64,000 nucleotides of DNA from positions 38,463,432-38,527,431 of the forward strand of contig ML660201.1 of assembly GCA_007570785.1 (NCBI GenBank), in the 5' to 3' direction. The notes under the pieces were generated by a model, which was not told the DNA's origin, ran no database searches, and saw nothing but the letters and a program-made list of their open reading frames with translations. This stretch comes from Antilocapra americana. Taxonomy: Eukaryota > Chordata > Mammalia > Artiodactyla > Antilocapridae. Positions 11,726 to 23,251 of this stretch are shown here, in pieces. Made by a program: the position numbers and the translations under genes. Position 1 is the stretch's first letter, and each line of letters opens with the position of its first letter.

Positions 11726-11858
11726 AGGAAGACAGCACAGCTAAAAATAAATATTTTTTTAAAGAAAGGTTATAAAATTTTTTCTTTGCAATCCCAGAGT
11801 ACTGCTGCCAAATGGAATGATGACTCAAAGATATTTAAAGATAATGTGTAAATGCGCA

Positions 11859-12069
11859 GGGTTTCCCAGGTAGCTCAGTGGTAAAGAATCCACCTGCCAA
11901 TGCAGGAGATGTGGGTTTTCTCCCTGGGTCAGGAAGATTCCCTGGAGGAGGAAATGGCAATCCACTCCAGTATTCTTGCCTAAGAAGGCCTGTGGACAGA
12001 GGAGCCTGGAGGGCTAAAGTCCATGGCGTGATAAAAGAGCTGGACACAAATTTGCAACTAAACGACAAT
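11859..12069 (+). mobile_element. Bov-tA SINE
   Basis: The head GGTTTCCCAGGTAGCTCAGT is followed by ATCCACCTGCCAATGCAGGA and the middle TCCACTCCAGTATTCTTGCC. It ends in a decayed GAGCTGGACAC tail. Moderate divergence. Confidence 0.93.
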
Positions 12070-12239
12070 ACATATGCAACTAGGAACAGAGTGAGTGGCA
12101 CAGAATATACAAGCTTCTTTCCCTTCTTGCGCGCCCATGGAGGAGGTTTCCACACCTGTTACACCAGCCTTGATCCTCTGTGATGTTTATGGCCTTATCT
12201 CTTGTGGGCATACCCGGGAGAAACTATGAAGGATGTAAA

Positions 12240-12785
12240 AATGAAATTTCAGCCTTCTCCGGCCTTCCCTGTTGGTGGCTCCCTTTCTCTGTCCTCATCC
12301 TCCACCTCACCCCACGCTATTGTACTCTAAAGGACCTGGGCCTAGCTCGATAGTTACCAAGTGATGCTCCACTCAGGGCTGCTTTCCAGGGCCAACAGAG
12401 CCATCTCTCACCTGCTGGGAACGTCAGCTAAGGAAGGCTCCCAGCAGTATCCCTCACTGAACATTACCTCAGCCTCAGGGAGCTACCTCACCTCATGTAA
12501 TGCTCACTCCCTGGAAGCAGCCCACAATCAACAATCGGCTAATGCTGGGATATAAATATCTGGCTCCTCGGCCTCAAAGGAGAAAACTCTGAAGGGCCAC
12601 CCCAGCTCTAGAGCTCCTATAGGATTGGCTGAAACCTCAGCTGCACATAAGTTTCTCTCTCTGCCCAATCCTGCCTTCCTGGCCTCCTTACAGGTTATCT
12701 CCTGAGAATACCCGCCAATGAGTATTCTGCATCCAGTTTTTCATCTTTAAATGTATTCCCAGGGAACCCAATCTAAGATAGGAAT
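12240..12785 (+). mobile_element. ERVL-type LTR, tentative
   Basis: The end resembles an LTR 3' terminus (TTCCCAGGGAACCCAATCTA), preceded by CCTTACAGGTTATCTCCTGA. A TATA-like GGGATATAAATATC lies at about 12,548-12,561. The exact family is uncertain and no internal region is present. Confidence 0.4.
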
Positions 12786-13355
12786 TACCCAGACTAGTCT
12801 GAGACTGTTGTGTCACAAGGAAGGGTGGCCCAATCATTCCCCAAAGAGGTGAGAGTTCACAACCAGGAAGACAAGTAGTTACATCCAAAAAGCTACAGAC
12901 TGAACTCAATAACTCAAAGTAAAATGACAAGGTTTAACATAGATGTAATCAAATTTTTAAAGGCAAGTTCAAAGAGCAAAGGGATTACAATTGTCTGCAT
13001 CCTATTCTAGCATCTCTGGCTGCTCAGAACACTCACTAAAGGGCAGTCTAGTGAACCTCCATTCTGAGGTTCCGACACCCTAACCACACGGTCGTAATCA
13101 CAGAATGGGATCCATGCCTCTCCGACCACCCATCTTCATAGTTCCATCTGAAAGCCCACGGCTGAGTAGCCTGACTGCCCCTTGTGTCTGCATCCCAAAA
13201 CTCCGCCTCTCTTGTCACTGTCTCCCACAGCCTGGGCCATGAGTCAAATGAACTGCTGTACTCCTGAGCACTCTGGAAGGTCAGTTTATTGCCAAGAAGT
13301 TACCTTATATCAGATGCTTTTATTTTCTTACAAGTTTCCTTTAAATATGGAACTG
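12786..13355. other. Unique non-coding DNA
   Basis: No repeats except an (AACTG)3 run at 13,351-13,365 that looks like a stray BovB/Bov-tA tail. Confidence 0.45.
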
Positions 13356-13361
13356 AACTGA

Positions 13362-13560
13362 ACTGTTAGTGACCTTGTGCAACAGTTATTATTATAATGA
13401 TCTCCATTTTGCAGAGGAGAGAGCAGAGGCCCAGAGAAGTGGCCCTAACTTCCCCATGGACGCACAATCAGGAAGTGATGGAGCCAAGATACAAGCCCAG
13501 CCAGTGCTCTCAATCAGTAAGCTCATTTGCTTTGCCCTATTCCGAGCATCCACTGACATC
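13362..13560 (-). mobile_element. MIR SINE
   Basis: The MIR order is clear: ATTATTATAATGATCTCCAT, then TTTTGCAGAGGAGAGAGCAG, then GGCCCAGAGAAGTGG, then a decayed AGCCAAGATACAAGCCCAG. Confidence 0.8.
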
Positions 13561-13637
13561 CACTTCACATTCCTGCATACGTTGAGAATTTTCTTTGTGA
13601 TCAAAGTGCTACCACTGCCCATAATGTAATGTCAATC

Positions 13638-14977
13638 TCCCCAATAAGTTCAGTTCAGTTCAGTTCAGTTGTTCAGTCATGTCTGACTCTTGGCGACCCC
13701 ATGAATTGCAGCATGACAGGCCTCCCTGTCCATCACCAACTCCCGGAGTACACCAAATCCATGTCCATCGAGTCGGTGATGCCATCCAGCCATCTCATCC
13801 TCTGTCATCACCTTCTCATGCCCTCAATCCTTCCCAGCATCAGGGTCTTTTCCAATGAGTCAACTCTTCGCATGAGGTGGTCAAAGTATTGGAGTTTCAG
13901 CTTCAACATCAGACCTTCCAATGAACACCCAGGACTGATTTCCTTTAGGATGGACTGGTTGCATCTTCTTGCAGTTCAAGGGATTCTCAAGAGTCTTCTC
14001 CAATACCACAGTTCAAAAGCAAAACATTGTGAACTACCGCACAATTGCACTCATCTCGCACACTAGTAAAGTAATGCTTAAAATTCTCCAAGCCAGGCTT
14101 CAACAGTACGTGAATCAGGAACTTCCAGATGTTCAATCTGGTTTTAGAAAAGGCAGAGGAACCAGAGATCAAATGGCCAACATCCGCTGGATCATCAAAA
14201 AAGCAAGAGAGTTCCAGAAAAATATCTATTTCTGCTTATTGACTATGCCAAAGCCTTTGACTGTGTGGATGACAATAAACTGTGGAAAATTCTGAAAGAG
14301 ATGGGAATACCAGACCGTCTGACCTGTTCCTTGAGAAACCTGTATGCAGGTCAGGAAGCAACAGTTAGAACTGGACATGGAACAACAGACTGGTTCCAAA
14401 TAGGAAAAGGAGTACATCAAGGCTGTATATTTTCATGCTGCTTATTTAACTTATATGCAGAGTACATCATGAGAAACACTGGGCTGGAAGAAGCCCAAGC
14501 TGGAATCAAGATTGCCAGGAGAGATATCAATAACCTCAGATATGCAGACGACACCACCCTTATGGCCAGAACGTGAGGAGGGCCTAAAAAGCCTCTTGAT
14601 GAAAGTGAAAGAGGAGAGTGAAAAAGTTGGCTTAAAGCTCAACATTCAGAAAACTAAGTTCATGGCATCTGGTCCCATCACTTCATGGGAAATAGATGGG
14701 GAAATAGTGGAAACAGTGGTAGACTTTACTTTGGGGGGCTCCAAAATCACTGCAGATGGTTATTGCAGCCATGAAATTAAAAGACACTTACTCCTTGGAA
14801 AGAAAGTTATGACCAACCTAGACAGAATATTGAAAAGCAGAGACATTACTTTTCCCACAAAGTTCTGTCTAGTCAAGGCTATGGTTTTTCCAGTGGTTGG
14901 CCATGTATGGATGTGAGAGTTGGACGGTGAGGAAAGCTGAGCGCTGAAGAATTGATGCTTTTGAATTCCCCACTAAG
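13638..14977 (-). mobile_element. BovB insertion with 5' inversion and target-site duplications
   Basis: This is one BovB insertion in two opposed pieces. The 3' piece (13,649-14,020, minus) carries the BovB tail, read here as (TTCAG)n. The upstream piece (14,021-14,965, plus) is inverted and covers the reverse transcriptase. The plus piece ends GATGCTTTTGAA, and the minus piece begins, read on its own strand, GCTTTTGAACTGTGG, so the two meet at the same point of the element with a 9-bp overlap. An 11-bp duplication flanks the whole: TCCCCAATAAG (13,638-13,648) and TCCCCACTAAG (14,967-14,977). This is the product expected from twin priming. Confidence 0.88.
14021..14965 (+). pseudogene. BovB reverse-transcriptase fragment (inverted segment)
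   Basis: Frames 13,969-14,295, 14,265-14,576 and 14,512-14,916 together cover the BovB RT core. The catalytic YADD is visible (LRYADDTTLM, about 14,536-14,565), but at least two frameshifts separate the pieces. It has no start, no endonuclease and no coding capacity. Confidence 0.85.
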
Positions 14978-15445
14978 GACTCCACCAAAGCCCTAGCTTC
15001 CCAGTTCTGTGCACTCATCTGTTTCAAAGATACTCAACATGACTACCAGGGTCATCCTCTTCTCAAAACTTCAGTTCTGAAATTTCCCACTAACTACTTT
15101 GAATTCTCTACTTGTCCTGCTTCTTCATTGCTTCTAAACTGTTATCTGGCATTACTCCTTCCTTTCCTGATACAACTCATGCCTTCTCTATACATTTGGC
15201 CTTGCTTCTTTGCTCGATGGACCCATGTTCCCTGCCTTCCTGTCACTTACTCTTTTATCAGCACTGGAAACTCCATTACCTTCCTTTTGATGCATATATT
15301 ATGATATTCTCCTAATTCAACTGGAGAAGGGTATAAAATAGACCTACAGGGGCACAACAAAGGTGTCCAAAACACACCACACACACACAACATGAGTTCC
15401 ATTAGGCTAGACCCCAAAGTTCTCAAGTGCTTTCACTTATCTAGA
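14978..15445. other. Unique non-coding DNA with a short CA run
   Basis: A (CA)n-like stretch lies at about 15,372-15,390. No other repeat is recognised. Confidence 0.45.
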
Positions 15446-16480
15446 CAGCAAATTCATTTTGAGGGCTTCCTATGTACCAAGTAAAGTTCGAAGGGATGGA
15501 GAGTCTACAGTGAACAAGACTGACAGGGTTCCCACCATGGTTGCCTTATGACATTCACAGGCTACTTCTTTCATAAAAAATACAAAAATTATATTTTAAG
15601 ATTGTGTTTAAAAATAAATTTAATCTAGGGTGAATTCTTTATTTTATATTCATTATTATGACATTCTTTTTAATTTTTTAAAATAAATTAAAGGATTTTC
15701 ATGAGCCCCTTAAAGTATCATGTATCCTAGGTCCTACTCAGTGGGTAAGTTGGTCAGCTCTGGTCTCCACTATCTGGAACTTACATTCTTGAGGAGGAGA
15801 CAATAATAAAAAAGTTACAAATAAATCAAAATGAAAATATCAGAAAGTACAGTGAAAACAATTGAACAAGATTGTTCAATTGTCTTCACTAAGGTGTCCC
15901 TGACACCTTAGAAAATAGTCAGGGAAATGGGGCTGTAGAGAGGGAGTGTCCAGGGCACTTGACACTTGAAATCACACTTGAAATGAGAACCTCGATGACT
16001 GGAAGGAATCAGTCTTCTGAAAATCTAGAGGTCTCACAGGAGGGACAGATGATACACAATCCCTCAGGCTGGAAAGAGTTTGGTGCATTTCAGAATATTA
16101 AGACACCCAGTCAGGTTGAACCATAGTAGATGGGAAGAGGGACAAAGTGAAGAGGTAGGCAGGGGCAAGGTCACACCATACCTTATGGTTAAGAGTTTGG
16201 ATTTTGCTCTAAACCAGGAAGTACATGGCTTGATTTTGAGAGTGAATTACAGGGAGAAGCAGGAAGACTGCTGGCTGCTGTAGGCTACCCAGGTGAGAGA
16301 AAATGCTGCTTTGCACCAGGGAGATGAGTGGAAATGAAGAAAGGATAATGAACGTGAGGTGTCCTTGGAACTTGAAGTCAATAGGATTCAATGAATTGAC
16401 GCAAGAGGTGAAGAGCAAAGAGAGGAATCAAGGATGACTTGAGGACTTTGGGCTTGATGGGGCTTTCAGTCACCAGCACT
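15446..16480 (+). mobile_element. LINE-2 fragments, co-linear series
   Basis: L2 3'-region phrases appear in order: TATGTACCAAGTAAAGTTC and CAGTGAACAAGACTGACAGG (about 15,470-15,530), GAACTTACATTCTTGAGGAG (15,780), TTAAGAGTTTGGATTTTGCT (about 16,190), CTGGCTGCTGTAGGCTACCC (about 16,270), and GAATCAAGGATGACTTGAGG (about 16,424). No coding frame survives. Two perfect hairpins interrupt it at 15,858-15,911. Confidence 0.7.
15858..15911. repeat. Two adjacent perfect short inverted repeats
   Basis: Hairpin one has 12-bp arms (ACAATTGAACAA) with a 2-base centre at 15,858-15,883. Hairpin two has 10-bp arms (CTAAGGTGTC) with a 3-base loop at 15,889-15,911. Both arms pair without mismatch. Confidence 0.9.
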
Positions 16481-16499
16481 GGCTTCTCTAAATGTCCAT

Positions 16500-16620
16500 G
16501 GGAGTTATAATTCACATAGTGCTCACTGCATGTTTGCCAGGCATTCATTTAACCTTCAAGATGATCCTATAAGATAGACTGTCTCCACATCAGAAATAAG
16601 GGGAGGGGGGAAGTAAAGAC
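16500..16620 (-). mobile_element. MIR fragment
   Basis: MIR-like phrases TTTGCCAGGCATTCATTTAA and ATGATCCTATAAGATAG are followed by a decayed 'ACATCAGAAATAAGGGGA'. Confidence 0.5.
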
Positions 16621-16734
16621 ATTCAGGAACTTGACAAGATCACCAAGCTGGTGCCCCATGGAGTGAAGATAACAATTTTGTCACCAGAGAGTGGGCCTTG
16701 GTAGCTCTAAGACAGCCATAACCTTTTTGCTACT

Positions 16735-17345
16735 CCCCTATTGAGTAGTGATTCTCCTCCTCTGGAATCTAATCTGGCTTTAGGGTCTTGCTCAACCAAT
16801 TCAATGCAACAGGAGTGATGTTCTGGGTCTTCTAAGACTAGGTCATGAGAAAGATCACAGTTTTCACCTCGTAGAATGTTTACCCTGGGTAAAGCCAGCC
16901 ATCAGATAAAAACTCTGACCACACTGAGACCACCCTGCTGCTCAAACCTGATATGTGGAAAAGTCTTGTGGGGAGAGAGAGTGAGCGAGTCCTGGCCAAT
17001 CCCAGATATTTCACCCATCTCAGCTCAAGCACCAGATATGTGACTGAAGAAGCCCTCTTAAACATTCCTGCTCCACCCGACACAACATGTAGAAGTAAGG
17101 AACCCAGCCCACAGCTAGAACCAAGGCCCTGGGCACATGACCCCAGCTGAGCTTTCTCAACCATTTCCTGCCATTTCAGTGACCCAGATGAGACTTCAGT
17201 CATCAAGATGCAGAGGTAAGTCTCTCTCATGATGCCCAGGGCCAAATTTCTGATCCAGAAAATCATGAGCATAATAAAGTGGCTGTTATTTTCTGTCACT
17301 AAGTTTTAGAGTGGTTTATTGGACAAAAATGGATTACTAGAACAC
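16735..17345 (+). mobile_element. MaLR (MLT1-type) LTR
   Basis: A nearly complete LTR. The 5' part holds GATTCTCCTCCTCTGGAATC and the CAACCAATTCAATGCAACAGG phrase. The 3' part holds ATTTCTGATCCAGAAAATCA, CATGAGCATAATAAAGTGGC and TCACTAAGTTTTAGAGTGG. The 3' half aligns by eye with the LTR at 11,455-11,725. It appears to be a solo LTR: no retroviral gene sequence is next to it. Confidence 0.75.
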
Positions 17346-17619
17346 ATTGTTCTAAGGACTCCCTAAAGAAAGTTATTGAGTTGCCCAGTCAGTTGTCTGA
17401 AATGATTCCTTCTTTAGAAATCAATATTATGTTCAGTATCATGTGTCATTCATCTTATTTTTAAAGTGACACGGTTCATTCAAAAACACATAAAAGCATC
17501 AAAAAGAAAATGAAAATCACCCATAATCCCACCACCTAGACATGCATTTACATTTTCAGTGTGTCTCTGTGGATTAGGATGACACTATATATGACCACTA
17601 TCTACAAATGCATAAAACC
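17346..17619. other. Spacer between two opposed MaLR LTRs
   Basis: Mostly unique. The text AAATCACCCATAATCCCACC (about 17,513-17,532) recurs in old mammalian LINE 3' ends but is too short to assign. Confidence 0.35.
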
Positions 17620-18030
17620 ATACCCAAATTAAAGGCTTACAATAACAAAAATCTTATTATGTTCACAAGTCTGTGGGTCAACTGGGTGATTCTGAACACA
17701 ACTGGTGGATCAAAGGGAACTGAATGTGCTGTAGACAGGCAGGTGAGTTTCCAGAGCCCGCATTGGGATGCCTCTGCTGTTCATGTCTCCTTATCCTCAA
17801 AAGGCTAGCCTAACCCTTTCCAAAGGGAGATCTCAGAACAGGAAAAGCATGAGGAAATTAACTACGAGATCTCTTGAAGCCCAGACTCGGAACTCTTACG
17901 GCATCATCACCTCTGCCCCATTCTATTGGTCAAAGAAAGCCAGAAGTCCATCCAGACGCAAGTGGGCAGAGAAGGTGCCTCCAGTTCTTGAGCTGAGTGG
18001 CAGCAAGCTCAGATGGCAAAGATGCATGTG
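17620..18030 (-). mobile_element. MaLR (MLT1-type) LTR, inverted relative to its neighbour
   Basis: Read on the plus strand it gives the antisense MLT1-type order: CAAGTCTGTGGGTCAACTGG, GGTGATTCTGAACAC, CATCATCACCTCTGCCCCAT, then TTCTATTGGTCAAAG. Diverged, with no internal region. Confidence 0.6.
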
Positions 18031-19115
18031 TGCAAGGGTAGGAGGAACCCGTGGCTATTGTTACTATTGTTATCTACAGTAAATGCTATACTGGAAATGT
18101 TCTACCAAATATTTATAAACTGTCATGTTTGGAAAATATAATCAAGAGAATCTGGGCAAGTAAACTGTCCATCACCCTCTAAGACTATTATGTCTCAGAC
18201 AGTGGAATCCTTATCTAAAAACAAAGAAAAGAAATGCTGTTTCTTTTCTCTAAGGAAATACTCCTTGCAGCTCCCAAAGCCAATTTTTTTGAGTAAGTAG
18301 ATCAATCAATTCAATTTCTGTTTTTTCCTTCCCTTCCCCAATCTAATGGGTTCTTTACCTGCCCTGAGTCAGCACCGCATAATCATCTTGTTGAGGCACC
18401 TGGTCACCACCCTCAGGGCTTTCCCATTTCTCTGAACTGGATAACTGAGTGATGTAATGACAGTGACAAGGTCCCTGGGCCTCAGGATGACCTTTGTTGC
18501 CATATGTTGATTGAGTGTTCATCGTAAAGACTTGTAAATATCCTAAACTGCAGTGCAAAGGCCAGCAACATTTATTTCTGAGAGAAATGGTTATCTTTAT
18601 CCTGCTTTGGGCAAAAACATCCCATGGACTGAGGTTACATGCCCTGAATAAATTAAATCCCAGGGATACATAAAGGTTAAATGAAAAAAAGGTCAAAATA
18701 AGTAGGTGATCCTAGTAAGTAGATCAGTTTGAGAAACATGTGGGAAGTGAGGGTAAGAAGTAGGTCCCTGTCCTCAGCCACAGTGTAGACTTCTATTCTC
18801 CCTGGACACAGCTATTAATCAAATAGGCTATTTTTAGAATATCCTAGAAATGAAAGTGCCCTTCTGGATTGTTATTGTCCTCTCTTAGGTCTATGATACA
18901 CGACAGACTTATCATGAAGTCAGTTAAGAAAGAAAAATCTGTGATGTTCTTTATGTCTTAAAGCAGAGAAATTTCAACCGGCTGAGGTCTATAATTTGTC
19001 ACGATTCCTTCGCAAACCTCTTGATGGAATGCCTTATTTTGATGTTTCATATTATGTCCACTTTGACGTGACATGGTCTAATAGCTTGGTACTAAATGGC
19101 AACCGGAGAAAAGTG
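18031..19115. other. Unique non-coding DNA
   Basis: The 113-residue minus frame at 18,355-18,696 lacks any domain, splice logic or codon signature and is treated as chance. No repeat family is recognised. Confidence 0.5.
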
Positions 19116-19330
19116 ATAACAAGCTTAGGCCCTGGGATTGATCTGGTTTTAAGTTCCTACTCAGCCACCTACCACTAGCTATGTGGGCTTAAGTAAATGC
19201 AACTGTTGAATTTTGATTTCTCCATCTGTGACATGACACTAAGTTAGGTAGAGAAACTGACCAGGGTGAGGCAAGGAAAGTGTCTGGCACCGTATCTGGC
19301 ACATGGTGAGTGCTGAATAAATGAAAGCTC
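19116..19330 (+). mobile_element. MIR SINE
   Basis: The order CCACCTACCACTAGCTATGT, then TTTGATTTCTCCATCTGTGA, then AGTGTCTGGCACCGTATCTG, then GGCACATGGTGAGTGCTGAA is the MIR plus strand from core to 3' end. Confidence 0.85.
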
Positions 19331-22300
19331 TTAGAGAAGGAGGCCCAGTGAGGTGCCATGAACCTCTGTCACAGGGATGTCAGTGGTGCAGACAACTACA
19401 GGAGACTCTTTCCACTTATAGCATGTGACATGATCCATCTATGAACTGGATTCACAGAATAAATAGCAAGGGATACTAAAACAAGCTAACTAAATTTGTG
19501 AAATGCTAAGCCTCTGTAACTAGAGAACTTTTATCATTCTCTCTGGATGCATGCAATAAAACCTGGAAATAGAGAAGTTGAACAAATCCCAGTGCCACTT
19601 ATTAAAATATAGGAAAACAAACCACATCTAGGTGATATCACTCTGAGGAGGCTAGTTAACATCAGAAGTTACTTTCCCTCACTTCGCAAAACATTCTTTT
19701 TCCCTCACAGGGAAAGGAATAGTGTGCTCACTGCCACTAACTAAGCAGAGTTTTCATTACAAACTTCTACAGGTAAGGGCCCACTCCCTCAGAAGTCAAC
19801 CGAGAAGAAAAGATAAAGTTCATTAATTGAAGGGCAATTAATAACTCAGGTTCACCTAGACCCAAGACAACATGTTGAAGAGTAAACATGTGGTTTCACA
19901 TAATTTTGTAGAATGGGTTACTATTTTAGTGAATTCTAATTCATTTTTCCTCAGTTCATTCATAATATCTTACAAATATGTACAGTTGTAACCTGGGAGA
20001 TTTACTGTTAATTGAAGCTATATCTCTCAGGTATTATTCTCTTGTGTTGGTCCTTGATTTTAAAATAATACTGTAGTATCTACTGGGGTTTCCAACTTGC
20101 AACCTGTTATAACAACGATGATGTTTTTGGAGATTTAAACTGCCATACGATATCACGACCTAACTTGGCGAAATGATATCAAGTACTGAGAGGAGAAAGA
20201 AAAGATTAAAACCGTGAGTATAGTATAAGGAAATTGCCAGCGTGGATGAAAATCTTACAATATATGGGATACAGGGCCGATATCCAGTGGTTAGGGAGAT
20301 GTCGTGGTGCAGGGAGATTGCATAGAAGAAAATGGAAGCACTCATGTCCTCTGCAGGCATTTATGAATGCTGGTGTTTGGAGGGATGCACCATAAGGCTG
20401 CAGTGGAAGCCACCTAAATTGCCTCCTCACCAAATATTTAGTGGGTTTCTTTCCAGGATACACATCCCAAATTATATATACATATATAAAAGTAAATCAG
20501 TAGGGAAATGGAATTTACTTTACACAATGTACTTTACTGGCAGCTCTTTAAAACATACGTATTTCGTAGAAATAAAGCATAGTCATCCTCCATCTGATCC
20601 AGACTTCAAGAGGGATGTGGGTCAAACTCCATGAGTTATAATATGGTCAGAAGGTTTAATGCTCCTAGAAAACAATCTAGGACCTTAATGATGATAAATA
20701 CTTCAGCTCGTTTCTCATCAACGCTGAGGCTGGAAATGCTGTCAGCCAGCGCGGCAACCCCTAGATGGGGTGCAGAAACAAGACTCACGGTACAGGCTTC
20801 CCACAAACATTTCATCAACTGTGTCCAGCCTATTCAGCAAGCCATTTCTTTGCTCACTGATCTGTATCCTATTTGCCATGTAGACCCAGCAAAACAAACA
20901 TTTTCAGTGACATGATTGCAAATGTTTCTGTCACATAGACCCATTGCAAACAATCTCCAGTTTGGATTTATTCCTGGTAGGCAGGGCTCTGCTCCAGAAA
21001 CCTATGAGGATTCCTCTTACTGTCTACATCTCAGAGGGTTTCTCTTTTACTAAAACAAAAAACAAACAAACAAACACACAAAAAAAAACCAATGAGATTT
21101 CTGCCACAGCAAAGCAGCAGCATGAGATTCTCCTGAGAATCAACATCCCACCTAAAATATTCACAACTAAGATTCCCAAAGGCTGATGAAGTGGTGCCTC
21201 AGCTAATGACATTTCCCCTAGTACACAATCAGGAACATGAGGTCTTAGCCACATGGTCAGGATGCTTCACTCTTGCATGGTTATCAGTCTTCAGTGCTTC
21301 ACTGTTACCGAGATATCTCTTTTAATAAAAACATATGAAACTGTGAAACAATTCTTTCAGCTCATTTTATGGACTGATTTGAGCCTGCTACTCATAAATT
21401 ATGGATGGTTATGTCCTATGGCATTTTAGTTCTGCTCACTTTATAATTTAGTCTGACATTTGGATAGCCCTTGCCCTTCTGCACTAAAGTACTTTTGAAT
21501 CACTTAATTATAACCATTATGTCTTGGGGGGAAATGTGTACCTGTAATGACTTGCCACTATTAAGTGGCCAACTGATGACAGTGAAAGTAAGTTTTTGAT
21601 ACAAAGGTAGCAGAGTCATCCTATGTAAAAAGAATGGTCAAAAATTTTATAACTTTGGATGGCAAATTATAGAAACCTATTCAGATTGGTTTGCGCAAAA
21701 TAATGGAAACCAACTGGGAGCATCCAGTGCATCCTTGTAGTGCAACCAAGCATGGGGAACTGGAATATGAAATGTGCAAACCAGTGGGAATCCAAGTAAT
21801 CAAACTTACCCTCTCTCGACATCTCTCTTTCCCTCCTTGAACCATGTGATTTCTCATTTCACACAAGATCCTGCTATGCATCTGCTTTATTCACATTCTC
21901 TTGTCTACGACTATTTTCCATTTCCCCACTAACAGGACAAATAGGTTGGGGCCCCAGCTCCACAGACTGTGTACTTCCCAGCTCCAGAAAGACAACCAAT
22001 TACAAATTCTTGGGGAAAGAACACAGAGTACCAACTTGGTTCGGGTGAGCACCCCTGCTGTAACTGACTGTGGCTGCTTCATCAATGAAACATGCACATA
22101 TTAATATCAAACCCTTAACCCATATTAATATAATCCTTTACCCTTTAGAGAAATTACCCCAAAGAGAAATGTCTATGTGTAAGGATGAAATTTGAGGCAG
22201 GTATACGTCATGAATGGAGTGACGGATTTTGAGGTTAGAGAGGATCCTATGGATACTCCCACTGACATGGAAGCTTCCTAACAGCTCAGTCTTCCTAATA

Positions 22301-22404
22301 GAAAGTCGCCTGGAGTCTCAGTTTCAATACATCCTGTGGCTGGGTGTCCACTTTTCAGCAGAGGCTCATTCTACTAGTGGGAAGATTTCATCTTCAGATA
22401 TGTC
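19331..22404. other. Long repeat-poor non-coding stretch
   Basis: No repeat family is recognised over about 3 kb except A/CAAA-rich low complexity at 21,050-21,090. The part 20,640-20,960 keeps a few CpGs and is open in frames on both strands (see findings). No exon with clear splice sites was found. Confidence 0.45.
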
Positions 22405-23040
22405 TGCTTGTTGGTATTCAATCCCTAAGTTGTGTCCAACTCTTTGTGACCCCATGAATGGCAGCACGCCAGGCTTCCCTGTCCTTCACTGTCTCATAGA
22501 GTTTGCTCAGATTCATGTTCATTGAGTCAAGGATACCATCCAACCACCTCATACTCTGTCACCCCCTTCTCATCCTGCCTTCAATCTTTGCCAGCATCAG
22601 GGTCTTTTCCAATGGGTTGTCTCTTCACATCAAAATACTGGAGCTTCAGCTTCAGCATCAGTCCTTCCAATGAATATTCAGGATTGATTTCCTTTAGGAT
22701 TGATTGGTTTGATTTCTTTGATGCCCAAGGGATTCTCAAGAATCTTCTCCAGCACCACAATTTGAAAGTGTCGATTTTTTGGCACTCAGCCATCATTATG
22801 ACCCAATTCTCACACTGGTACATGACTACTGGAAAAATGACAGCTTTGATTAGTTTGACCTTTGTTGGCAAAATAATGTCTCTGCTTTCTCATATGCTGT
22901 CTAGGTTTGTCATAGCTTTTCTTCCAAGGAGAAAGAGTCTTTTAATTTCATGGCTTCAGTCATTGCAATGATTTTGGGGCCCAAGAAAATAAAATGTCAC
23001 TGTTTCCATTTTTTCCCCATCTACTTGCCATGAAGTGATG
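22405..23040 (-). mobile_element. BovB 3' fragment
   Basis: Minus-strand 3' end of BovB, about 640 bp. The minus frame 22,581-22,871 reads YQCENWVIMMAECQKID and [13 protein letters not shown], which are the C-terminal BovB polypeptide. The YADD region is already missing through 5' truncation. The frame is broken near both ends. Diverged, so it is older than the copy at 13.6 kb. Confidence 0.9.
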
Positions 23041-23251
23041 CCTTCTTCTAAACATCTATCCATACTCGGGTCACAGAAGAGGTCAATACAATAGGTTTCA
23101 TACAGCAAACATTTGCAGACAGTTGTCCCATCATCTTTCCTCTTCTCCAAATTTGACATTTCACATCTCCCAAACTTCCCTTTGAATGGCACCATCCTGA
23201 CAGCCCTTCTCTGCATGTTCTCTGGTTTGCCAAGGCCCCTCAATACATGGA
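23041..23251 (-). mobile_element. Possible CR1/L3-like LINE remnant
   Basis: On the minus strand the translation contains ENMQRRAVRMVPF followed by SNLEKRKDDGT. That order resembles the RT C-terminal QRRA...LEKRR region of CR1/L3-type LINEs. The match is short and unaligned. Confidence 0.25.

Noticed and set aside
18355..18696. 113-codon minus frame
   Set aside because: Low-complexity hydrophobic start and no family resemblance; expected by chance at this base composition.
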